From positions 3,224,001 through 3,288,000 of the forward strand of contig NZ_JQMJ01000004.1 in the NCBI RefSeq assembly GCF_000744655.1: a stretch of 64,000 bases of DNA, read 5' to 3'. Source of the DNA: Streptacidiphilus rugosus AM-16. Lineage in GTDB: Bacteria; Actinomycetota; Actinomycetes; Streptomycetales; Streptomycetaceae. Each line of letters opens with the position of its first letter. Positions within the stretch are counted from its first letter, which is position 1. Positions 24,971 through 33,202 of this stretch are shown in pieces. Both the position numbers and the translations under genes were made by a program. A model generated the notes under the pieces. That model ran no database searches. It had not been told where the DNA came from and saw only the letters and a list, made by a program, of their open reading frames with translations.

Positions 24971-26533
24971 TCACTCCCCCGCCTGCTGGTCTGCGGAACC
25001 CTGAGTCGGGGTCTCTTCGATGCGGCCGGTCGCCGCACCGGTCATCGCGGTGCCGAGGGCCTCCGGCGTGACGGTGTTCGGGTCGGCGTCGGCGACGAGA
25101 CGACCGCGGTAGATGACGCGCAGGGTGTCGGACAGGCCGATCAGCTCGTCCAGGTCGGCGGAGATCAACAGGACGGCCATGCCCTCGCGCTGCGCGGTGC
25201 GGATGTGGTCCCAGATCTGCGCCTGGGCGCCGACGTCGACGCCGCGGGTCGGGTGGGCGGCGATCAGCAGCTTGGGCGCGTGGCTCATCTCGCGGCCGAC
25301 GATCAGCTTCTGCTGGTTGCCGCCGGAGAGCGAGGAGGCGGTGACCTCGATGCCCGGAGTGCGCACGTCGAACTCGCGCACGATGCGCTCGGTGTCCTTG
25401 CGGGCGGCCTTGGGGTTGATCAGCCCCTTGCTGCCGTTGGGCTCCTCGGTGACGTGACCGAGGATCCGGTTCTCCCAGAGCGGAGCCTCCAGCAGCAGGC
25501 CGTGGCGGTGCCGGTCCTCGGGGATGTAGCCGATGCCGGCCTCGCGGCGGGTGCGGGTCTGCGCCTGGGTGATCTCCTGCCCGTCCAGCAGGATCGTTCC
25601 GTCATCGGGCTTGCGCATGCCCATGATGGCCTCGACCAGTTCGGCCTGGCCGTTGCCCTCGACGCCGGCGATGCCGAGCACCTCGCCCTTGTGGATGGTG
25701 AGGCTGACGCCGCCGAGGATGGTCCGCTCGATGCCCTCGGAGTCGATCTCGGCCAGGCCGAGGTCGGTGATCTCCAGCATCGGCAGGCTGGTCACCGTCG
25801 ACTCGCGCGACTCCGGCGAGGGCAGCTCGCTGCCTACCATCATCTCGGCCAGCTGCTTGGTCGTGACCGAACGCGGGTCGGCGTCGCCGACCGTGGTGCC
25901 GCGGCGGATGACGCTGATCGCGTCGGCGACCGAGAGCACCTCGTTGAGCTTGTGCGAGATGAAGATGACCGTGAGGCCCTCGGACTTCAGCTCACGGAGG
26001 TTCGCGAAGAGCGCGTCCACCTCCTGCGGCACCAGGACGGCCGTCGGCTCGTCCAGGATCAGCGTGCGCGCGCCGCGGTAGAGGACCTTGAGGATCTCCA
26101 CGCGCTGCCGGTCCGCCACGCCGAGGTGCTCGACGAGCACATCGGGGCGGACGCCGAGGCCGTAGGAGTCGGAGATCTCCTTGATCTTCGCCCGCGCCTT
26201 GCCGCCGATGCCGTGGAGCTTCTCGGCGCCGAGGGTGATGTTCTCCAGCACGGTCAGGTTGTCCGCCAGCATGAAGTGCTGGTGGACCATGCCGATGCCG
26301 CGGTTGATCGCGTCGGCCGGCGAGTGCAGTTCGACCTGCGCGCCGTCCACCGTGATCGTGCCCTCGTCGGGGCGCTGCATCCCGTAGAGGATCTTCATCA
26401 ACGTCGACTTGCCCGCACCGTTCTCGCCGACGAGAGCGTGCACGGTGCCGCGTTGAACCGTGAGATTGATGTCGTGGTTGGCCACGACGCCGGGGAACCG
26501 CTTCGTGATACCGCGCAGCTCGACGGCTGGCAC
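24971..26533 (-). CDS. Nucleoside ABC transporter ATP-binding protein (two ATPase domains)
   Basis: A double ATPase of about 520 residues. Domain 1 has Walker A GENGAGKST, a diverged signature LGVADRQRVEILK and Walker B LILDEPTAVL. Domain 2 has a degenerate P-loop GVEGNGQAELVE, a signature LSGGNQQKL and a Walker B region IAAHPTRGVDVG. This asymmetry is normal for BMP- and sugar-type transporters. The start is unsure. GTG 26533 gives a canonical N-terminus (PAVELRGITKRFPG). The best ribosome site, AGGAG, is followed by ATC at 26561-26563, and a GTG at 26635 gives a longer version. It powers nucleoside import with the two permeases below. Confidence 0.9.
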   Translation of the reverse strand: MPAVELRGITKRFPGVVANHDINLTVQRGTVHALVGENGAGKSTLMKILYGMQRPDEGTITVDGAQVELHSPADAINRGIGMVHQHFMLADNLTVLENITLGAEKLHGIGGKARAKIKEISDSYGLGVRPDVLVEHLGVADRQRVEILKVLYRGARTLILDEPTAVLVPQEVDALFANLRELKSEGLTVIFISHKLNEVLSVADAISVIRRGTTVGDADPRSVTTKQLAEMMVGSELPSPESRESTVTSLPMLEITDLGLAEIDSEGIERTILGGVSLTIHKGEVLGIAGVEGNGQAELVEAIMGMRKPDDGTILLDGQEITQAQTRTRREAGIGYIPEDRHRHGLLLEAPLWENRILGHVTEEPNGSKGLINPKAARKDTERIVREFDVRTPGIEVTASSLSGGNQQKLIVGREMSHAPKLLIAAHPTRGVDVGAQAQIWDHIRTAQREGMAVLLISADLDELIGLSDTLRVIYRGRLVADADPNTVTPEALGTAMTGAATGRIEETPTQGSADQQAGE

Positions 26534-26641
26534 GTCTGCGGCCTGCGGGGAGGGGGCGTTGATGGCGCACTCCTGGGGAAGAGTTACGGCGGGTGAAGCA
26601 GAGTGTCCCGCTCGGGCGACCGAGGGAGAAGACACAGGGAG

Positions 26642-26686
26642 AAGGGGGGTTGCGCGCCCGGTCCAGCCGGGTGCGCGACCCCCCTT
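26642..26686 (-). terminator. Hairpin between BMP lipoprotein gene and transporter ATPase gene
   Basis: AAGGGGGGTTGCGCGCCCGG pairs with CCGGGTGCGCGACCCCCCTT over 20 positions allowing two G-T pairs, with a short loop. It lies between the BMP gene and the ABC genes that follow on the same strand. It could act as partial terminator or 3'-stabilising structure that makes the binding protein more abundant than the membrane parts. Confidence 0.75.
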
Positions 26687-26729
26687 CCTACCGCCTCACG
26701 AAGGTGAGGTCAGCGGTCCTGAAGACAGG

Positions 26730-27803
26730 TCAGGACGTGGTGGTCGGGACGGTGACCTTGCCGGAGACGATGTCCGCCTTGGCCTGGTCCAGCTGCGTCT
26801 TGATGTCGTCGACGAAGCCGCCGGAGGTGGCGTAGCCGACGCCGCCCTTGGCCAGCGAGAAGGTCTGGGTGCCGGTCAGCGGGCTGCCGTCGTGGATCGA
26901 CTTGATGTAGTCGTAGACCGCCACGTCGACGTTCTTCAGCGCCGAGGTGAGGATGCTGTTCTTGTACGGCGCGAGGGCCGGCAGCTCGTGCTGGTCCGAG
27001 TCGACGCCGATGGCCCAGGCGCCCTTCTGGGCGGCGACGGCCTGGATCGAGCCGTCACCGGAGGAGCCGGCGGCGGCGTAGATCACGTCGGCGCCCTGGG
27101 ACAGCATGCCCTGCGCGGCGGCCTTGCCCTTGTTCGGGGAGGCGAAGCCGGAGAAGTCACCAGCCGGCGACAGGTACTTGACGATGACCTTGTCGTTCGG
27201 CTTCACGGACTTCACGCCGGCCTGGTAGCCCGCCTGGAACTTGTGGATCAGCGGGACGTCCACGCCGCCGATGAAGCCGACGGTGCCGGTCTTGGACTTC
27301 AGCGCGGCGGCGACGCCGACCAGGTAGGAGCTCTGCTCCTCGGTGAAGACCAGGTTGGTGACGTTGGTCGCCGTGTTGGAGGCGTCGTCGACAATCGCGA
27401 ACTTGACGTTCGGGTACTTGGCCGACTCGGTCTTGACGGCGTTCGCGTAGTTGAAGCCGATCGCGACGATCGGGTTGTAGCCGTTGGCCGCCAGCGAGTC
27501 GAGCTTCGCGGCGCGGTCGGCGTCGGACTCGCCGTTCACGGCCTGCAGCTCCTTGAACTGCACGCCGAAGTCCTTGACGGCCTTGTCCAGACCCGCGGCG
27601 GCGGAGTCGTTGAAGGAGTGGTCGCCGCGGCCGCCGACGTCGTAGGCCATACCGACCTTGATCGTCGAGGAGGAAGCGGCGCCCGTGGAGCTGCCCGAGG
27701 GCGCAGAGGAGGACGAGGTGCTGTTGCTGCCACAGGCCGTGAGGGCGGTGACACCGAGGGAGCCGCACAGCAGAGCCGCGGCGATCTTGGTAACCCGGCG
27801 CAA
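26730..27803 (-). CDS. BMP-family nucleoside-binding lipoprotein
   Basis: A 357-residue solute-binding lipoprotein. The TTG at 27801-27803 is chosen because AAGGAG lies 8 bases upstream and it gives a short positive head (MRRVTKI) and lipobox L21-T22-A23-C24. The mature protein follows a Ser-rich linker with the BMP fold: IKVGMAYDVGGRGDHSFNDSAAAGLDKA, IVAIGFNYANAVKT, FIGGVDVPLIHKFQAGYQAGVK, ADVIYAAAGSSGDGSIQA, AIGVDSDQHELP. It captures nucleosides for the two-permease/one-ATPase importer encoded just downstream. Its promoter carries the shared operator. Confidence 0.95.
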   Translation of the reverse strand: MRRVTKIAAALLCGSLGVTALTACGSNSTSSSSAPSGSSTGAASSSTIKVGMAYDVGGRGDHSFNDSAAAGLDKAVKDFGVQFKELQAVNGESDADRAAKLDSLAANGYNPIVAIGFNYANAVKTESAKYPNVKFAIVDDASNTATNVTNLVFTEEQSSYLVGVAAALKSKTGTVGFIGGVDVPLIHKFQAGYQAGVKSVKPNDKVIVKYLSPAGDFSGFASPNKGKAAAQGMLSQGADVIYAAAGSSGDGSIQAVAAQKGAWAIGVDSDQHELPALAPYKNSILTSALKNVDVAVYDYIKSIHDGSPLTGTQTFSLAKGGVGYATSGGFVDDIKTQLDQAKADIVSGKVTVPTTTS

Positions 27804-27858
27804 GGGAATCACTCCTTGGTCGACGCGCACCTGGTTCGGCGCGGATTGGATGCGACGT

Positions 27859-27870
27859 TAACGCGCGTAG
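27859..27870. promoter_or_regulatory. Palindromic operator upstream of BMP lipoprotein gene
   Basis: TAACGCGCGTAG, matching CTACGCGCGTAG at 10 of 12 positions with the ACGCGCGT core intact, 55 bp before the start codon. Weakest copy of the four, but in the expected place for the importer. Confidence 0.65.
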
Positions 27871-27995
27871 AACACGTTTGTGTTACGGCCACGGGGCCGT
27901 TATCAGATCGTCGCATTTCTGCCATCCCGGCCGATGCGAACAAGCCGGAGCAAACGGATGAATTCGCTCCGGATCCTGTCCCGTTACCCGCCTCT

Positions 27996-29240
27996 CTACC
28001 CCAGTGCGAGGCTCGCGAAAAGCTCCGTGCCGATGCCGATCGACCGCTCGTCCGCGTCGAAGCCGCCCTGATGAAGATCACGGACGCCCTGCTCGTCCGG
28101 ACCCCGGACGCCGAGGCGCGCCAGCGCCCCCGGAGTCTCCTGCAGATACCAGGAGAAGTCCTCCCCGCCGAGGCTCTGCTCGGTGGGCTCGATCGACTCC
28201 GCGCCGAAGCCCGCCGCCATCGCGTGCTCGATCATCGCGATGGACTCCGCCTCGTTGACGACGGGCGGAACGCCGCGGCGGTAGTCCAGCACCCACTTCG
28301 CCCGGTGGGTCTCGGCGATCTGGCCGACCAGCTCGTCGATCGCGCCGGGCGCCTCGCGCCAGCCGGCCTGCTCCAGGCAGCGGACCGTGCCCTCCAGCTC
28401 CGCGTGCTGCGGGATCGCGTTGGCCGCGGACCCGGAGGAGATCCGGCCCCAGACCAGGCTGACCCCCCAGCGCGGGTCCATCCGGCGGGCCAGGGCGGAC
28501 GGAAGCTCCGCGGCGACCTTGGCCACCGCAGTCACCAGGTCCGTGGTGAGGTGCGGACGGGCGGTGTGCCCGCCGGGGCCGTCCAGGTTGAGCTTGAGCA
28601 GGTCGCAGGCGGAGGTGATGGCCCCGACCTTCAGGCCGACCTTGCCCACCTCGACCCGTGGGTCGCAGTGCACGGCGAAGATCCGCTCCAGGCCGTCGAG
28701 CACGCCGCACTTCAGCACGTCGAGCGCGCCGCCGGGCATCTGCTCCTCGGCGGGCTGGAACACCAGCCGCACGGGGCGCCGGAGCGCTCCGGTCCGCGCG
28801 GCCTCGGCGAGCACCAGGCCGGTGCCGAGCACCACGCTGGTGTGCACGTCGTGCCCGCAGGCGTGGGCGCGGCCGGGGACGGTGGAGCGGTACGGCACGG
28901 TCGCGGGTTTGGTGTCGTCGAGCGGCAGCGCGTCGATGTCGGCGCGGAACCCCATGACGCCGCGGGCGGCGGAGAGCCCGTCAGGGACGATGTCGCAGAG
29001 CAGACCCGTGCCCCCCGGCAGCACGCGCGGCGCGAGACCGGCCTGCTCGAGACGCGCCTTGATGAGCGCGGTGGTGCGGAACTCCTCCCGGCCCAGCTCG
29101 GGGTGCATGTGCAGATCGCGCCGGAAGGCGACCAACTCGGGCTGGAGAGCCTGCACGCGGGACCGCAGCTCAGATGACTGGTTCACCTCCACAAGGCTAC
29201 GGCCCTGGGGAAGTTGTGGCAGGGGATCACTGAAATTCAT
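27996..29240 (-). CDS. M20-family amidohydrolase (aminoacylase-like)
   Basis: A 414-residue metallohydrolase. The active site shows DLHMHPELGREEF (substrate and metal region), ACGHDVHTSV (metal ligands) and PAEEQMPGG (catalytic glutamates). GGHTARPH begins the dimerisation lid, and a late HQGGFDADE stretch carries the last histidine. Relatives hydrolyse N-acyl amino acids, hippurate or indole-acetyl conjugates, so the true substrate is open. ATG 29240 is used; GTG 29192 or GTG 29186 would shorten a non-conserved leader. It stands upstream of, and on the same strand as, the BMP gene but 192 bp away, so linkage to nucleosides is only positional. Confidence 0.88.
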   Translation of the reverse strand: MNFSDPLPQLPQGRSLVEVNQSSELRSRVQALQPELVAFRRDLHMHPELGREEFRTTALIKARLEQAGLAPRVLPGGTGLLCDIVPDGLSAARGVMGFRADIDALPLDDTKPATVPYRSTVPGRAHACGHDVHTSVVLGTGLVLAEAARTGALRRPVRLVFQPAEEQMPGGALDVLKCGVLDGLERIFAVHCDPRVEVGKVGLKVGAITSACDLLKLNLDGPGGHTARPHLTTDLVTAVAKVAAELPSALARRMDPRWGVSLVWGRISSGSAANAIPQHAELEGTVRCLEQAGWREAPGAIDELVGQIAETHRAKWVLDYRRGVPPVVNEAESIAMIEHAMAAGFGAESIEPTEQSLGGEDFSWYLQETPGALARLGVRGPDEQGVRDLHQGGFDADERSIGIGTELFASLALG

Positions 29241-29349
29241 ACCGCCGGACGAGAAGGTTGTCGCCCGCTCGGCGCATGGATCCGCCTGGGCGGGGTAGAT
29301 AAGCCTTTTCACGCCCTTTTCAACGAGCGACCACGCCCGGAGGGCACCA

Positions 29350-29471
29350 CAGGGGCGCGAGGAACTGCGCGAGCAACCCACTCCAGGCGAACGGCCCTGT
29401 CCGCTCGGGATCCGACTCTCGTGGGTGGCTTGTCGCGCACACAGTTGATCAAGCAGAGCCTCACGCCCCTG
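29350..29471. repeat. Intergenic repeat, copy 4 (type B, asymmetric right arm)
   Basis: The left arm CAGGGGCGCGAGGAACTGCGCG is as in type A. The right side reads GTGGGTGGCTTGTCGCGCAC, then a short segment ending TTGATCAAGCAGAGCCTC, then ACGCCCCTG. Thus an extra AT-richer insert of about 20 bp interrupts the right arm. It lies between the M20 gene and the mutase gene. Confidence 0.75.
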
Positions 29472-29513
29472 ACCGTGCAGCTGCCCCGCCGTCGCGAAGC
29501 GCGCCTCCCGGCG

Positions 29514-31097
29514 TCAGAAGCTGTCGACCGGGACGTACGTCCCCCAGACCTCGCGGAGCGCGTCGCAGGTCTCGCCGACCGTGGCGCGAGCGGCCAGCGC
29601 CTGCTTCATCGGGTAGAGCACGTTCTCGCCGCTTGTCTCCGCCGCCCGGCGCAGCGCGGAGAGCGCGCGGTCCACCGCGGCGCTGTCGCGGTCGGCGCGG
29701 AGCTTGGCGAGGCGCTCGGCCTGCTGGATCTCGATCGCCGGGTCGACCCGCAGCGGCTCGTACGGCTCCTCTGCGTCCAGCTGGAAGCGGTTGACGCCGA
29801 CCACGGTCCGCTCGCCCGAGTCCGTCTGCAGTGCCACCTGGTACGCGCTGCGCTCGATCTCGGACTTCTGGTAGCCGCGCTCGATGCCGGCCACCGCGCC
29901 GCCCATCTCCTCGACCTTGTTCATCAGCTCCAGCGCCGCCGCCTCGACCTCGTCGGTCATCTGCTCGACGACGTAGGAACCGGCGAACGGGTCGACGGTC
30001 GCGGTCACGTCCGTCTCGTAGGCGAGCACCTGCTGGGTCCGCAACGCCAGCCGGGCGGACTTCTCCGTCGGCAGCGCGATGGCCTCGTCGAAGCTGTTGG
30101 TGTGCAGCGACTGCGTCCCGCCGAGCACCGCGGCCAGCGCCTGTACCGAGACCCGGACCAGGTTGACCTCGGGCTGCTGCGCCGTCAGCTGCACGCCCGC
30201 CGTCTGGGTGTGGAAGCGCAGCATCATCGACTTGGGGTTCTCGGCCTTGAACTCCTCCTTCATCACCCGTGCCCAGATCCGGCGGGCGGCGCGGAACTTG
30301 GCCACCTCCTCCAGCAGGGTGGTGCGCGAGACGAAGAAGAAGGAGAGGCGCGGCGCGAAGTCGTCGACGTCCATCCCGGCGGCGATCGCCGTCCGCACGT
30401 ACTCGATGCCGTTGGCCAGCGTGAACGCGATCTCCTGCGCGGGCGTGGCCCCGGCCTCGGCCATGTGGTAGCCGGAGATGGAGATGGTGTTCCAGCGCGG
30501 GATCTCGGCCTTGCAGTACTGGAAGATGTCCGAGATCAGGCGCAGCGAGGGCTTGGGCGGGAAGATGTACGTCCCACGCGCGATGTACTCCTTGAGCACG
30601 TCGTTCTGGATCGTGCCGGTCAGCTTGCCCGACGGCACGCCCTGCGCCTCGCCGACGAGCTGGTAGAGGAGCAGCAGCAGCGAGCCGGGCGCGTTGATGG
30701 TCATCGAGGTGGAGACCTCGCCCAGCGGAATGCCGCCGAAGAGCACGCCCATGTCCTCGACCGAGTCGATGGCCACGCCGACCTTGCCGACCTCGCCGGA
30801 GGCGATCCTCGCGTCCGAGTCGTAGCCCATCTGGGTCGGCAGGTCGAAGGCGACCGACAGGCCCATGGTGCCGTTGGCGATCAGCTGCTTGTAGCGGGCG
30901 TTGGACTCGGCGGCGGTGCCGAAGCCGGCGTACTGCCGCATGGTCCACGGCTTGCCCGTGTACATCGAGGGATAGACGCCGCGGGTGAAGGGGTACCGGC
31001 CGGGCTCTCCGAGCTTCGTCGCGGGATCCCAGCCCTCCTGGGCCGCCGGTCCGTAGACGGGCTCGATGGGCAGTCCGGACTCGGACAGGCGGGCCAT
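29514..31097 (-). CDS. Acyl-CoA mutase large subunit without B12-binding domain (methylmalonyl-CoA-mutase type)
   Basis: A 527-residue TIM-barrel acyl-CoA mutase that ends where other enzymes continue into the cobalamin-binding domain. Conserved [27 protein letters not shown] and [11 protein letters not shown] mark the family. Y56 (in RQYAGF) and R174 (in [13 protein letters not shown]) correspond by spacing to Tyr89 and Arg207 of P. shermanii methylmalonyl-CoA mutase. Isobutyryl-CoA mutases carry Phe and Gln there. H211 matches the catalytic histidine. The ATG at 31097 follows GGAGG by 6 bases. No small cobalamin subunit is nearby, so it must use one encoded elsewhere. Confidence 0.9.
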   Translation of the reverse strand: MARLSESGLPIEPVYGPAAQEGWDPATKLGEPGRYPFTRGVYPSMYTGKPWTMRQYAGFGTAAESNARYKQLIANGTMGLSVAFDLPTQMGYDSDARIASGEVGKVGVAIDSVEDMGVLFGGIPLGEVSTSMTINAPGSLLLLLYQLVGEAQGVPSGKLTGTIQNDVLKEYIARGTYIFPPKPSLRLISDIFQYCKAEIPRWNTISISGYHMAEAGATPAQEIAFTLANGIEYVRTAIAAGMDVDDFAPRLSFFFVSRTTLLEEVAKFRAARRIWARVMKEEFKAENPKSMMLRFHTQTAGVQLTAQQPEVNLVRVSVQALAAVLGGTQSLHTNSFDEAIALPTEKSARLALRTQQVLAYETDVTATVDPFAGSYVVEQMTDEVEAAALELMNKVEEMGGAVAGIERGYQKSEIERSAYQVALQTDSGERTVVGVNRFQLDAEEPYEPLRVDPAIEIQQAERLAKLRADRDSAAVDRALSALRRAAETSGENVLYPMKQALAARATVGETCDALREVWGTYVPVDSF

Positions 31098-31244
31098 GGG
31101 GGTCCTCCGCGACTCTGGTGAGGGTGTTAGCAGCGATTAACGTCTGCTTCGCTACGTACGGTAATGATGCGCTCGGGGGAGGAATAGTCGCATCCTCTGG
31201 GAGCTTGCTCACATGAGTCGAACGGCTTTGGAGGAACGGTTCAC

Positions 31245-31991
31245 ATGACAGTGCAGAAGGTCGCGGTCGTCACGGGCGCCAGCAGCGGCATCGGCGCGGC
31301 GACCGCGCGCGGGCTGGCCGCGGCGGGTTACCGCGTCGCGTTGGTCGCCCGCCGGGCGGACCGGCTGGAGGCTCTGGCCAAGGAGATCGGCGACGCGGCG
31401 AGCGTCCACGTGGTGGACGTCACCGACCGCGCGGCGGTGGACGCGTTCGCCGCGTCGCTGGACCGGGTGGACGTCCTGGTCGACAACGCGGGCGGCGCGT
31501 TCGGCGCGGACCCGGTCGGCACGGCGGACCCCGCGGACTGGCAGCGGATGTACGAGGTGAACGTGCTGGGCGTGCTGCACGTGACGCAGGCGTTGCTGCC
31601 CGCGCTCCGCGCCTCGGGCGACGGGGTGATCCTGATCCTCTCCTCGACGGCGGCACTGGCCACCTACGAGGGCGGCGGCGGCTACGTGGCGGCGAAGATG
31701 GGCGCGCACGCGATCGCGGGGACGCTCCGCCTGGAACTGGTCGGCGAGCCGATCCGGGTGATCGAGATCGCTCCCGGCATGGTCAGGACGGACGAGTTCG
31801 CGCTGACCCGCTTCGGCGGCGACGCCGCGAAGGCCGCGGCGGTGTACGCGGGCGTGGCGGAGCCGCTGACCGCGGAGGACGTGGCGGACACGATCGTCTG
31901 GTCGGTGACCCGGCCCCCGCACGTGAACATCGACCTCCTGGTCGTCCGCCCCCGCGCCCAGGCGGCGAACCACAAGGTGCACCGCGCCTAG
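31245..31991 (+). CDS. short-chain dehydrogenase/reductase
   Basis: A 248-residue classical SDR. The NADP-binding motif TGASSGIG is near residue 10, followed by ALVARRADRL, whose two arginines after the second strand favour NADP(H). NNAG is read as DNAGG, the catalytic Ser is in LSSTAA, and YVAAK carries the catalytic tyrosine and lysine. APGMVRT follows. ATG 31245 is preceded by GGAGG at a somewhat long spacing. It is divergent from the mutase gene and followed by an intergenic repeat. Broadly resembles YdfG/serine 3-dehydrogenase-type oxidoreductases; the substrate is unknown. Confidence 0.9.
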   Translation: MTVQKVAVVTGASSGIGAATARGLAAAGYRVALVARRADRLEALAKEIGDAASVHVVDVTDRAAVDAFAASLDRVDVLVDNAGGAFGADPVGTADPADWQRMYEVNVLGVLHVTQALLPALRASGDGVILILSSTAALATYEGGGGYVAAKMGAHAIAGTLRLELVGEPIRVIEIAPGMVRTDEFALTRFGGDAAKAAAVYAGVAEPLTAEDVADTIVWSVTRPPHVNIDLLVVRPRAQAANHKVHRA

Positions 31992-32378
31992 CCCACGCAG
32001 GGCGAGCCAGGTGCAGCACGCTGGGGACGCGAGGAACGGCGCGGGCAACCAACCCGGGCGGATGGCCCTGCACGTTGAGGACCCACCGCACGCGGGTGGC
32101 TTGTCGCGCACGCACTTCATCAAGCAGAGCCTCGCGCCTCTGGGTGGAGCAACTGTCCCCCCGGGGAAGGGTGCAGGTCCTCGCAGTTCACTTCGCTGAC
32201 GCCGTCTCATAATTCGGCCGTCGGGGTCTCGACTTAATACCCCGTGCGAGTGAATCCTGGTCTCGGGCGTCGTTGCAGCAGCGGCCCCGGCGTCTATGAC
32301 TGTGCCGACGCCGTCGGCAGCAAGCCCTAACCTCAGGGGCTTCCGTCCGTCCGCCACCCGCAGTCCGAGGAGGACCCG
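31992..32378. other. Gene-free stretch with repeat and probable promoter
   Basis: This 387 bp gap between the SDR and the OHCU-like gene holds repeat copy 5 at 32020-32143. A less GC-rich region follows, in which TTGCAG and TATGAC near 32273-32300 are spaced by about 16 bp and could be a sigma-70 promoter for the downstream gene. In the frame of that gene a TAA at 32328-32330 marks how far upstream translation can begin. Confidence 0.5.
32020..32143. repeat. Intergenic repeat, copy 5 (type B)
   Basis: Left arm GGGGACGCGAGGAACGGCGC with centre CGGATGGCCCTGCA. The right side is CGGGTGGCTTGTCGCGCACG, then CTTCATCAAGCAGAGCCTC, then GCGCCTCTGGG. It shares the interrupted right arm ATCAAGCAGAGCCTC with copy 4, so the two form a subfamily. 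Confidence 0.75.
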
Positions 32379-32927
32379 CTGGCCAGGCCGCCGATCCCGC
32401 CGCAGTCCACCCAGCCGTCGACGCCCGGGTCTCCCGCACCCGGTCTGTCGCGGCTCAACGAGGCGACCCCCGGCGCAGCCGAGGAAGCCCTGCTGGCCTG
32501 CTGCGGAAGCCGACGCTGGGCGATAAGGATCGCCGCGCACCGGCCGTACCCGGATGTCGACTCCCTGCTGGCCGCCGCCAGCGAGGCGTCGTACGACATG
32601 TCGCACCGTGACCTGACCGAGGCGCTCGCCGACGAGAGCTGCATGCCCCAGCCCCTGCTGGGCATGCGGGCGCCGGGGAGCAACGCCGCGCGGACCGCGC
32701 TCCGCGCCGCGCACGCCGCGTACGAGGCGCGGTTCGGGCATGTGTTCGTGGTCTCACTGGACGACTGCCCGCCGGAGGAGATGCTGGACCGGGTGCTCGC
32801 CAGCATCCGCACCCGGCTCGCCAACGACCCCGACGAGGAGCGCAGCACCACCGCCGAGGAACTGCGCCGCATCACCATCAACCGGCTCGCCCACCTCGTC
32901 GCGTCTCACGCTTCGGCGGCTTCGTGA
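32379..32927 (+). CDS. OHCU-decarboxylase-like protein with probable CTG start, active site not conserved
   Basis: A 182-residue protein with the fold of 2-oxo-4-hydroxy-4-carboxy-5-ureidoimidazoline decarboxylase: LNEATPGAAEEALLACCGSRRWA, DLTEALADES, AAYEARFGHVFVVS and TAEELRRITINRLAHLV. No ATG, GTG or TTG exists in frame between the upstream stop at 32328 and ATG 32598. Starting at 32598 would delete the conserved first 73 residues. CTG at 32379 follows GAGGAGG (32367-32373) by 5 bases and is the best start. The catalytic HPRIG-type histidine reads ESCMP and the EQ motif is absent, so decarboxylation of the uric-acid intermediate is doubtful. It precedes sdhC by 275 bp. Confidence 0.78.
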   Translation: MARPPIPPQSTQPSTPGSPAPGLSRLNEATPGAAEEALLACCGSRRWAIRIAAHRPYPDVDSLLAAASEASYDMSHRDLTEALADESCMPQPLLGMRAPGSNAARTALRAAHAAYEARFGHVFVVSLDDCPPEEMLDRVLASIRTRLANDPDEERSTTAEELRRITINRLAHLVASHASAAS

Positions 32928-33202
32928 GATGACGGGGTGAGATCGCCCACACCCGTCCAGGCGTGATCCACTCCGAAGGTCACAAAGGCCCTGCAAACCG
33001 GGGCGAAAGTCCTCCGGTTCGCCGAGTCCGTTGATCATCTGAGTGGATCTGCGCCCGCCGCACGGCCCCCAACAGGCCCGAGGGCCTCCCGCCTGGCTAC
33101 GATGGCCGCGGCCGGTGGACAGTATCCGGCCGGGCCGACCGACACCGACGTTGCCGCCGAGCTGCTCGGGCGACCCCCGCCCCGCTCCCGGAGGGTTCTT
33201 CC

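Noticed and set aside
22555-25038. 827-codon open frame joining both permeases
   Set aside because: The N-terminal half read in this frame is out-of-frame noise over the other permease; two separate overlapping genes fit much better.
32928-33202. TACGAT near 33098 as sdh promoter -10
   Set aside because: No convincing -35 at the right distance, so not listed as a feature, although a promoter must exist in this 275 bp gap.
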